A stretch of DNA of 5,824 bases, taken from contig CAAFZB010000050.1 of NCBI GenBank assembly GCA_900767405.1, positions 1 through 5,824 of the forward strand, read 5' to 3'. Origin of the DNA: Rikenellaceae bacterium (GTDB lineage: Bacteria > Bacteroidota > Bacteroidia > Bacteroidales > UBA932). This document shows positions 1-4,306 of the stretch, piece after piece (position 1 is the stretch's first letter; every line of letters starts with the position of its first letter). The translations under genes were made by a program, and so were the position numbers. The notes under the pieces are model-generated. The model did no database searches. It was not told the DNA's origin and worked only from the letters and a program-made list of their open reading frames with translations.

Positions 1-12
1 AAAAAAGATAGT

Positions 13-20
13 TATATTTG
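13..20 (+). promoter_or_regulatory. Bacteroidota-type -7 promoter element for the NlpC/P60 gene
   Basis: The octamer TATATTTG fits the Bacteroidota primary-sigma -7 consensus TAnnTTTG. It lies 23 nt before the start codon at 44, which would give a 5' leader of roughly 15-20 nt. The matching -33 element would fall upstream of the window, so only half of the promoter is visible. The same octamer precedes the gene at 1037. Confidence 0.6.
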
Positions 21-43
21 CATCTGCTAAAATTCCAACCGTT

Positions 44-991
44 ATGAAACGTTTTCTTGTGACAGTCGTTGCGACAGCAATATGCACTCTCGTTCTTGCC
101 CAGGACCAATGGGCCGTTGTTAACCTTTCCAGCAATTTTATGCGCGAAGACCCCGATTATGCAGCCGAAAATGGAGACCAGGCACTTATGGGGACAGTCG
201 TCAAAGTTCTAGACAAGTCTTCTTACTGGCTTAAGATACAGTCTCCCGAGCCTTACACCGCCTGGGCTACGGATATGGGGTTGACGTTAATGACAGAAGA
301 AGAGAAAGACGCCTACATAGCAGCTCCCAAGTTCATCTGCACGGCAGAATACACCCACGTTTTCAGCGAACCCGGCGTAAAGGCCGGCAGGGTAAGTGAC
401 CTCGTGATGGGAGACCTTGTGCTCAAGACCGGCAAAAAACGCGGAAGCTGGACTGGTGTAGAACTTCCTAACGGGAAAAAGGGTTGGGTAAAATCCTGTG
501 AGATCGAAGATTTTGCAAAGTGGGCCGCAACCCGCAAGGTCACAGGAGAGAACGTCGAGAAGATTGCAAGGAAATTCATCGGTGTTCCATATCTGTGGGG
601 AGGCACAAGCATCAAGCACGTCGACTGCAGCGGATTCTCCCGCTCTGTATATTTTATGCTGGGTGTCCTGCTGCCACGCAACGCTTCCCAGCAGGCCAAG
701 GTTGGCGAAGAAGTCACCAGAGAGCAGGCCAGGAAGGGCGACCTCATTTTCTTTGGAAGGAGCGCCACAGAGGATAAACCGGAAAGAGTTTCCCACGTTG
801 GGATTTACCTTGGCGACGGAAAGATTCTTCACTCGTCACACCTTGTAAGGGAGAACTCGATCAACGAAGGGGAAGAGGGCTATTACAGCAACAATATCCT
901 TCACTTCCGCAGGATTATCGGACACGTTGACGACGGGACCGGCATTACAAGTATGCTTAAGAGCCCTTACTATTTCAAACAATCGAAATAA
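44..991 (+). CDS. Secreted NlpC/P60-family peptidoglycan endopeptidase with N-terminal SH3-like region
   Basis: This is a predicted exported cysteine peptidase of 315 residues that would cleave peptide stems of peptidoglycan; family members often cut the gamma-D-Glu to diamino-acid bond. Residues 1-19 form a signal peptide (Lys/Arg start, hydrophobic core, VLA then QDQ), suggesting signal peptidase I cleavage after Ala19. Cys14 has Ile at -1, so a lipobox is unlikely. Residues about 22-155 look like one or two SH3-type binding domains, ending in a G-K-K-G-W-V pattern. The NlpC/P60 domain covers about 168-292: catalytic Cys195 in DCSGFS, His251 in SHVGIYLGDG, and His263 in ILHSS as the probable third residue. 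RKGDLIFF at 230-237 is also typical. The start is the first ATG after the -7 element at 13-20; there is no clear Shine-Dalgarno, as is common in this phylum. The family assignment is firm, but the exact bond cleaved is inferred. Confidence 0.93.
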   Translation: MKRFLVTVVATAICTLVLAQDQWAVVNLSSNFMREDPDYAAENGDQALMGTVVKVLDKSSYWLKIQSPEPYTAWATDMGLTLMTEEEKDAYIAAPKFICTAEYTHVFSEPGVKAGRVSDLVMGDLVLKTGKKRGSWTGVELPNGKKGWVKSCEIEDFAKWAATRKVTGENVEKIARKFIGVPYLWGGTSIKHVDCSGFSRSVYFMLGVLLPRNASQQAKVGEEVTREQARKGDLIFFGRSATEDKPERVSHVGIYLGDGKILHSSHLVRENSINEGEEGYYSNNILHFRRIIGHVDDGTGITSMLKSPYYFKQSK

Positions 992-1003
992 TTGCTATAT
1001 TTG
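973..1003 (+). promoter_or_regulatory. Promoter of the H1-like protein / dacB / ispF unit
   Basis: TATATTTG at 996-1003 matches the Bacteroidota -7 consensus TAnnTTTG. TTTC at 973-976 is a one-mismatch -33 element (TTTG) with a 19-nt spacer, the same spacing as the tRNA promoter at 3520-3550. The -33 element lies inside the last codons of the NlpC/P60 gene and the -7 lies 4 nt after its stop. This supports a separate transcription start near 1010, although readthrough from upstream remains possible because no terminator separates the genes. Confidence 0.65.
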
Positions 1004-1036
1004 CTTGGATTTGTACAATACTAAAAAATCAATACT

Positions 1037-1486
1037 ATGAACCTTAGAGTTATAAAGAAAGACATTGAGTATGTTCTTGGAGCATTCATTGAGGATTGCT
1101 CGGTTGTTGCTGCCGTAAAGGGCCAGAATGCAGAAGCTAAAGTCGCAGGCCTTATGGAAGAGGCCATCGATCTTTACAACGAGCTCAAAGACAAGGTCAA
1201 TGCCAAGATCGAGGGTTCCAAGAAGGCATATTATGCAGCCCTTCGCAAGGAAATCCTTGAAAAGACAGACGCTCTCTACGAGAAACTCAGCGCTGCCGTA
1301 AAGGCCGCTCCCGAGGCAGAAGAGAAAAAGGCTCCCGCAAAGAAAGCCCCTGCCAAGAAAGCTGCCGCAAAGGATGAAGCCGCTCCCGCCAAGAAGGCTC
1401 CTGCCAAGAAGGCCGCCGCTAAGGATGAAGCCGCTCCCGCAAAGAAAGCCCCTGCCAAGAAGGCCGCCGCTAAAAAGGAAGAGTAA
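1037..1486 (+). CDS. Small helical protein with histone-H1-like Lys/Ala/Pro repeat tail
   Basis: This is a 149-residue protein with two unlike halves. Residues 1-92 look alpha-helical and charged, with no signal peptide. They resemble, from memory, a family of roughly 90-residue uncharacterised Bacteroidales proteins that start with the pattern L-(K/R)-x-(I/L)-K-K-D-I. Residues 99-149 are three back-to-back 17-residue units of APAKKAPAKKAAAKDEA type, the last ending in KKEE. The tail is strongly basic and probably disordered. Such PAKKA tails occur in bacterial histone-H1-like and AlgP-like proteins, where they bind DNA or RNA nonspecifically. A nucleoid- or RNA-associated cytoplasmic role is therefore plausible but unproven, and I do not know the function of the N-terminal part. 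It has a promoter at 973-1003 and lies 3 nt upstream of dacB, so it is the first gene of that transcript. No strong ribosome binding site is seen; the leader is AT-rich. Confidence 0.85.
   Translation: MNLRVIKKDIEYVLGAFIEDCSVVAAVKGQNAEAKVAGLMEEAIDLYNELKDKVNAKIEGSKKAYYAALRKEILEKTDALYEKLSAAVKAAPEAEEKKAPAKKAPAKKAAAKDEAAPAKKAPAKKAAAKDEAAPAKKAPAKKAAAKKEE
1331..1483 (+). repeat. Three in-frame 51-bp tandem repeats encoding the PAKKA tail
   Basis: Units lie at 1331-1381, 1382-1432 and 1433-1483, each 17 codons long with no gap. Units 1 and 3 are identical over their first 29 bases, including synonymous codon choices, while units 2 and 3 share the synonymous choices in the following GCC GCC GCT stretch. 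The third unit ends in different codons (AAA AAG GAA GAG) before the stop. The pattern indicates duplication at the DNA level with later exchange between units, rather than independent drift to a simple composition. Confidence 0.95.
1475..1481 (+). promoter_or_regulatory. Ribosome binding site of dacB, inside the preceding gene
   Basis: AAGGAAG is purine-rich and Shine-Dalgarno-like, and ends 8 nt before the ATG at 1490. It lies in the final codons of the H1-like gene, which suggests translational coupling between the two and supports the ATG at 1490 as the dacB start. Confidence 0.55.
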
Positions 1487-1489
1487 TTT

Positions 1490-3031
1490 ATGAGAAAAAC
1501 CCTATATAGTTTAGCCGCGATTATTTGCGGCTTTTCTATTTTCACCTCCGCGATTCCGGCATCGCACTCAAAGCAACCGGATAACGTTCTTTCCCCTCAG
1601 ATGCTGGTCGATTCCATCGGCTCGACAGAGCCTATGCGCAGCGCGCTTCTTGGAGTTATGGCAGTGCGGGGAGAGTCCGACACCATCGTGGCCTACAATC
1701 CTTTCTGCAAGCTAAAGCCGGCCTCGAACACAAAACTCCTGACCACCGGCATCACTATGCTGAGGCTGGGACCGGACTGGCAATATTCCACTTACCTCAA
1801 GACCGATTCCCGCGTCAGCGGCGGGGAACTTGAAGGAGACCTGTACATTGTGGGCACCGGAGATCCCTCGACAGGAGTCACCGACTATGAAGGGAATCCT
1901 TCGCTGGAGGCCACCTTCGCCCAATGGAAGGCAATTCTCGACAAGAAAGGAATCAAGAGAATAAAAGGCTGTGTGATTGGCGACGGCCGATGGTTCGGCG
2001 GGAATCACATCCCCGTCACCTGGGAATATGACGACCTTATATCCAGCTACAGCGGAGCCTGCGAAGCCCTGAACGTCAACGAAAACTGTGTCAGAGTCAA
2101 GATAGCCAACGTCTCTTCTCCGGGGCAGAAAATCACCGGCATAACTGCCGACAAACCTGCCCTGCCCTGGATGAAATTTGTAAGTGAAGCCTGCTCGGTT
2201 GGCGGTCGCGGATATAACATTTCCTGCTATCCCAGCATTGTACAGCCATATACCGTCGTTTCCGGCAATATTGGTGTAAAGCGGAAAGCGGCATATACGT
2301 TTATTAAGAATTTTTTCGGAGCATACACCTGCGCCCAGCTGTTTCACGACTATCTTGTAAAAAACGGAATCTCGGTGGGTGGCGGATATGCCGACATAAG
2401 TTCCTCCGGGATTATCCGCAAAAACCTCAACAACCCCGCAAATGGCCCCAAGGCCGAAACCGAACTTTCAGTTTTGGGAGAATACAAGTCTGCCAAGCTT
2501 AAGCAGATGATAGGAGATTGCAACAGGGAAAGCGACAATTTCTACGCCGAGGCTTTCCTGAGAACTTTAGCGAAAGACCTCACGGGCTCGGCCAGTTACA
2601 AGTCCTGCTCTGCCGCACGTGACACGATGTTCCGTCGTCTGGGCCTGAGAATCCGGGACGGATACAGGATTGTAGACGGATGCGGATTGAGTACAGAAAA
2701 TTATGTCTCACCAGATTTCTTCGTACGCTTTCTAAAGGCAATGAGCAAGACCCCCGTTTTCCCGGAATATCTGGAGAGCCTGCCCAATCCCGGAGAAGGC
2801 ACACTTACCAACCGCATCAAGCAAGAACCCGATTCCGTGAAAGCAAGAGTATGTATGAAAAGCGGGTATATTGACGGCACGGTGTGCTTTAGCGGCTACA
2901 TTCTGGCAGAGAGCGGGAATCCCGACGACACAATATATTTCTCCATTATGAGCAACAATGCAACGGGAGCTACCTCTCACGTATACCATCTTATGGACCA
3001 GATAATCGCCAGACTGGCGCACGAAAACTGA
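1490..3031 (+). CDS. dacB: D-Ala-D-Ala carboxypeptidase / endopeptidase, PBP4 type (peptidase family S13)
   Basis: This 513-residue serine peptidase acts in the periplasm on peptidoglycan, removing the terminal D-Ala from pentapeptides and/or cutting D-Ala to diamino-acid cross-links. All three penicillin-binding motifs are visible: SNTK with catalytic Ser79 and Lys82, SDN at 348-350, and KSG at 457-459 (a KTG variant). The long stretch between the first two motifs (83-347) matches the extra domains II and III that mark class C, PBP4-like enzymes; E. coli DacB is slightly shorter at 477 residues. A signal peptide covers about residues 1-21 or 1-24 (FTSA or AIPA cleavage). The usual DGSGLS motif is DGCGLS here (396-401). 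The predicted mature protein has 12 cysteines, which is high for this family. The gene starts 3 nt after the H1-like gene, has a good ribosome binding site, and ends 6 nt before ispF, so the three are probably cotranscribed. Confidence 0.95.
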   Translation: MRKTLYSLAAIICGFSIFTSAIPASHSKQPDNVLSPQMLVDSIGSTEPMRSALLGVMAVRGESDTIVAYNPFCKLKPASNTKLLTTGITMLRLGPDWQYSTYLKTDSRVSGGELEGDLYIVGTGDPSTGVTDYEGNPSLEATFAQWKAILDKKGIKRIKGCVIGDGRWFGGNHIPVTWEYDDLISSYSGACEALNVNENCVRVKIANVSSPGQKITGITADKPALPWMKFVSEACSVGGRGYNISCYPSIVQPYTVVSGNIGVKRKAAYTFIKNFFGAYTCAQLFHDYLVKNGISVGGGYADISSSGIIRKNLNNPANGPKAETELSVLGEYKSAKLKQMIGDCNRESDNFYAEAFLRTLAKDLTGSASYKSCSAARDTMFRRLGLRIRDGYRIVDGCGLSTENYVSPDFFVRFLKAMSKTPVFPEYLESLPNPGEGTLTNRIKQEPDSVKARVCMKSGYIDGTVCFSGYILAESGNPDDTIYFSIMSNNATGATSHVYHLMDQIIARLAHEN

Positions 3032-3037
3032 CAGCAT

Positions 3038-3517
3038 ATGAACGAACTCAGGATTGGCCAGGGATATGACGTTCACCGTATCCAACCGGGGCTACCGATG
3101 TGGCTCTGCGGTATTGAAATCGAAAGCGACTGCGGATTTGTCGCACATTCAGACGGCGATGTGGCAATTCACGCGCTGTGCGATGCACTGCTTGGAGCCG
3201 CAGCCCTGGGAGACATTGGAAAGCACTTCCCGGACAATAGTGACGAATACCTTGGCATAGACAGCAAGATTCTGCTCGGCAAGGTTGGGGATATGCTTTC
3301 TGCCCGTGGATATACGGTAGGAAACGTAGACGTTACAATTGCTCTCCAGGCGCCAAAGCTGGCACCTTACATACAGCAGATGCGGGAATGCCTGTCTTCC
3401 ATCCTGGGAATCGAGACCGACAAAGTGAGCGTAAAGGCCACAACGACCGAAAAGCTCGGGTTTGTGGGCCGTCGGGAAGGCTGTGAATGCTGGGCGGTTG
3501 CGACCATATTGAAATAA
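3038..3517 (+). CDS. ispF: 2-C-methyl-D-erythritol 2,4-cyclodiphosphate synthase
   Basis: This cytoplasmic enzyme of the non-mevalonate (MEP) isoprenoid pathway converts CDP-methylerythritol 2-phosphate to methylerythritol cyclodiphosphate, releasing CMP. It is 159 residues long, the same as E. coli IspF, and appears complete. Zinc ligands are Asp11 and His13 in GYDVHR, and His45 after HSDGDVAIHA. Other signatures are DIGKHFPD at 59-66, GNVDVT at 95-100 and KATTTEKLGFVGR at 133-145, which carries the residues that bind the cytidine nucleotide and the active-site Thr. The family is a homotrimer with active sites at the subunit interfaces. The gene starts 6 nt after dacB and has no obvious Shine-Dalgarno of its own, so translation is probably coupled. 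No terminator follows directly. Transcription could run on through the tRNA gene to the hairpin at 3681-3706. Confidence 0.97.
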   Translation: MNELRIGQGYDVHRIQPGLPMWLCGIEIESDCGFVAHSDGDVAIHALCDALLGAAALGDIGKHFPDNSDEYLGIDSKILLGKVGDMLSARGYTVGNVDVTIALQAPKLAPYIQQMRECLSSILGIETDKVSVKATTTEKLGFVGRREGCECWAVATILK

Positions 3518-3519
3518 TT

Positions 3520-3550
3520 TTTGTATTTTACAGAAATTACCTTACATTTG
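3520..3550 (+). promoter_or_regulatory. Promoter of tRNA-Gln
   Basis: TTTG at 3520-3523 and TACATTTG at 3543-3550 match the Bacteroidota -33 (TTTG) and -7 (TAnnTTTG) elements with a 19-nt spacer. This is the best promoter in the window. It begins 3 nt after the ispF stop and predicts a start near 3557, giving a leader of about 30 nt to be trimmed from the tRNA. Confidence 0.8.
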
Positions 3551-3590
3551 CAGTCCCAATCCGGCCAAGTGCCGCTTTTCAGGGATACAT

Positions 3591-3661
3591 TGAGATATGG
3601 TGTAATGGTAGCACTACAGATTCTGGCTCTGTCAGTGAGGGTTCGAATCCTTCTATCTCAA
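3591..3661 (+). tRNA. tRNA-Gln (anticodon CTG)
   Basis: A full cloverleaf can be folded by eye. The acceptor stem is TGAGATA (3591-3597) with TATCTCA (3654-3660), 7 of 7 pairs. The D stem is GTGT/GCAC, with one wobble pair. The anticodon stem is ACAGA/TCTGT with loop TTCTGGC, placing anticodon CTG at 3623-3625. The variable loop is CAGT. The T stem is GAGGG/CCTTC with loop TTCGAAT. The discriminator is A3661. The U1-A72 first pair is a known glutamine identity feature and agrees with the anticodon, which reads CAG codons. CCA is not encoded (the next bases are CAA), so it must be added by the CCA-adding enzyme. The promoter is at 3520-3550 and the terminator at 3681-3706. Confidence 0.97.
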
Positions 3662-3680
3662 CAAACAGACAACTAATCGG

Positions 3681-3706
3681 AAGGCCCCGCATCAGCGGGG
3701 CTTTTT
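3681..3706 (+). terminator. Intrinsic terminator after tRNA-Gln
   Basis: GCCCCGC (3684-3690) pairs perfectly with GCGGGGC (3695-3701) around the loop ATCA, followed by five T residues at 3702-3706. AAG at 3681-3683 can extend the stem into the T tract. It lies 19 nt after the tRNA discriminator and would end both the tRNA transcript and any readthrough from ispF. Confidence 0.9.
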
Positions 3707-3762
3707 CTGTGGGGCGACGTCCCGTTGAAAGCTTGCTTTCATAAGGCGGCGGCGTCATGCAG

Positions 3763-3779
3763 AAAAAAGGCCGGAGGCC
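3763..3779 (-). terminator. Possible minus-strand terminator facing the tRNA terminator
   Basis: Read on the minus strand, GGCC-TCC-GGCC (3779 down to 3769) is followed directly by six T residues (3768-3763). The 4-bp GC stem is short, so efficiency is doubtful. It is in the right orientation to stop transcription coming from the antiporter gene before it reaches the tRNA. Confidence 0.35.
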
Positions 3780-3847
3780 GTTAAGATTGGTTGTCTGTTT
3801 GTTCGCCCCGCGGCGAGCGGTAAAGGATAGCGCGACCAACGGGAGCG

Positions 3848-3864
3848 GAATCCTTCTATCTCAA
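3848..3864 (+). other. Duplicate of the tRNA-Gln 3' end (possible attachment-site remnant)
   Basis: The 17 bases GAATCCTTCTATCTCAA are identical to 3645-3661, which cover the T loop, the 3' side of the T and acceptor stems, and the discriminator. The two copies are 203 bp apart. Identity stops on both sides (C3644 versus G3847, C3662 versus T3865), so this is a bounded direct repeat and not a decayed second tRNA. Integrating elements commonly leave such copies when they use a tRNA 3' end as attB. No integrase gene is present between the copies. Confidence 0.75.
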
Positions 3865-3932
3865 TACATCAAGACTTGCTTCGGGAACAAGAGGCCGTTT
3901 TTGGAAATGATTTGTAGTCAACCATTTACAGG

Positions 3933-3962
3933 AATCCCTTCCGTGTTTTGAAGGAAAGGATT
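3933..3962 (+). repeat. Imperfect hairpin in the noncoding gap
   Basis: AATCCCTTCC (3933-3942) pairs with GGAAAGGATT (3953-3962) with one mismatch around a 10-nt loop. Only a short T run follows, so it is at best a weak terminator. Its role is unknown. Confidence 0.4.
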
Positions 3963-4007
3963 TTCACAACTCGCTGAATATCAACTGCTCCCAAAAATAG
4001 CTTGCAA

Positions 4008-4050
4008 TCATTGCGGGCGACGCGAAGAGATGCTGAATCAAGTTCAGCAT
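4008..4050. repeat. REP-like repeat: partial CATTGCGGG copy plus ATGCTGAA/TTCAGCAT hairpin
   Basis: TCATTGCGGG at 4008-4017 is a diverged copy of the core repeated at 4064, 4087 and 4110. It is followed by a perfect 8-bp palindrome, ATGCTGAA (4030-4037) and TTCAGCAT (4043-4050), around the loop TCAAG. Both cores resemble short intergenic repeats that occur in many copies in various bacterial genomes. No coding sequence overlaps. Confidence 0.7.
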
Positions 4051-4061
4051 GGCTGTAGAAC

Positions 4062-4136
4062 CGTCATTGCGGGCCCCGACCCTTCGTCATTGCGGGCTAC
4101 GACCCTTCGTCATTGCGGGCTGCGACCCGCAATCTC
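4062..4136. repeat. Tandem 23-bp palindromic-repeat array (CGTCATTGCGGG units)
   Basis: Three units start at 4062, 4085 and 4108. Units 1 and 2 are exactly 23 bp and differ from each other only at CC versus TA near the middle; each has lost most of its right arm and ends in GACCCTT. Unit 3 is longer and complete: ATTGCGGG (4112-4119) pairs perfectly with CCCGCAAT (4126-4133) around a 6-nt loop, ending in CTC at 4136. The first two units therefore look like truncated, tandemly amplified halves of a palindrome. There are no spacers, so this is not a CRISPR array. Confidence 0.85.
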
Positions 4137-4246
4137 ATCCGCGCATATCAAAGATTTTGATGTATAGCTAACATTGTAACAAGCTAGTAACCATGGATTT
4201 TTCAAACAACAGAATTGAACTTAGTCGCACTGGCGCAACGTGCCGG

Positions 4247-4261
4247 AGCGGCTTGACCGCT
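4247..4261. repeat. Small palindrome downstream of the antiporter stop
   Basis: AGCGG-CTTGA-CCGCT lies about 45 nt beyond the antiporter stop codon. On the minus strand no T tract follows, so it is not a convincing terminator for that gene; on the plus strand TTTATT follows, but there is no gene for it to serve. A nearby GCAC/GTGC pair (4227-4230 and 4240-4243) adds to the structure. Confidence 0.3.
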
Positions 4262-4306
4262 TTTATTGTTCATCTTGACAAGGAGTATCTCCATCGGTTT
4301 CTTTGG

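Larger units (their letters stand above)
3660..3803. repeat. 19-bp inverted repeat starting at the tRNA-Gln 3' end
   Basis: The arms are 3660-3678 and 3785-3803. All 19 positions pair; the only non-Watson-Crick pair is T3674 with G3789, which becomes a G-U wobble in RNA. The left arm begins at the last acceptor-stem base and discriminator of the tRNA. The 106-nt interior holds the tRNA terminator, the small hairpin GAAAGC-TT-GCTTTC (3727-3740), complementary tracts TTTTTCTG (3702-3709) and CAGAAAAA (3760-3767), and GGCC-GGA-GGCC (3769-3779). The unit could be the footprint of a small mobile element or a structured RNA made on readthrough. Its function is unknown. Confidence 0.85.
3662..4306. 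other. 645-bp noncoding gap between convergent tRNA-Gln and antiporter genes
   Basis: I see no credible gene here. The gap holds, in order, the inverted-repeat unit with opposing terminators (to 3803), the duplicated tRNA end (3848-3864), an imperfect hairpin (3933-3962), a cluster of short palindromic repeats (4008-4136), and small palindromes such as TCAAA-GAT-TTTGA (4148-4160). Open frames in this stretch are short and lack family motifs or supported starts. Confidence 0.8.

Noticed and set aside
80..88. Lipobox around Cys14 of the NlpC/P60 protein
   Set aside because: The residue before the cysteine is Ile rather than Gly, Ala or Ser, while a normal signal peptidase I site (VLA) follows at 17-19.
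287..848. Overlapping frames within the NlpC/P60 gene on both strands
   Set aside because: They lie entirely inside a gene with intact catalytic motifs and show no start signals.
1276..1545. Minus-strand open frame opposite the PAKKA tail
   Set aside because: It is a low-complexity Ala/Phe/Gly shadow created by the Lys/Ala repeats on the plus strand.
3487..3951. Open frames through and after the tRNA on both strands (3487-3744, 3579-3839 minus, 3757-3951)
   Set aside because: Their translations are the tRNA and repeat unit read as protein, such as GSNPSIST from the T arm. They cross a strong terminator hairpin and have no support as genes.
3992..3999. Minus-strand -7-like sequence (TATTTTTG) that could drive an antisense RNA over the repeat unit
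   Set aside because: No TTTG-like -33 element is found about 19 nt upstream on the minus strand, and the match is easily produced by an A-rich run.
4062..4136. CRISPR array
   Set aside because: The repeats are directly adjacent with a 23-bp period and no spacers, there are only three units, and no cas gene is nearby.
4148..4186. Small palindromes TCAAA-GAT-TTTGA and TAGCT...AGCTA
   Set aside because: The arms are 5 bp and AT-rich, easily expected by chance, with no adjacent T tract or promoter element.
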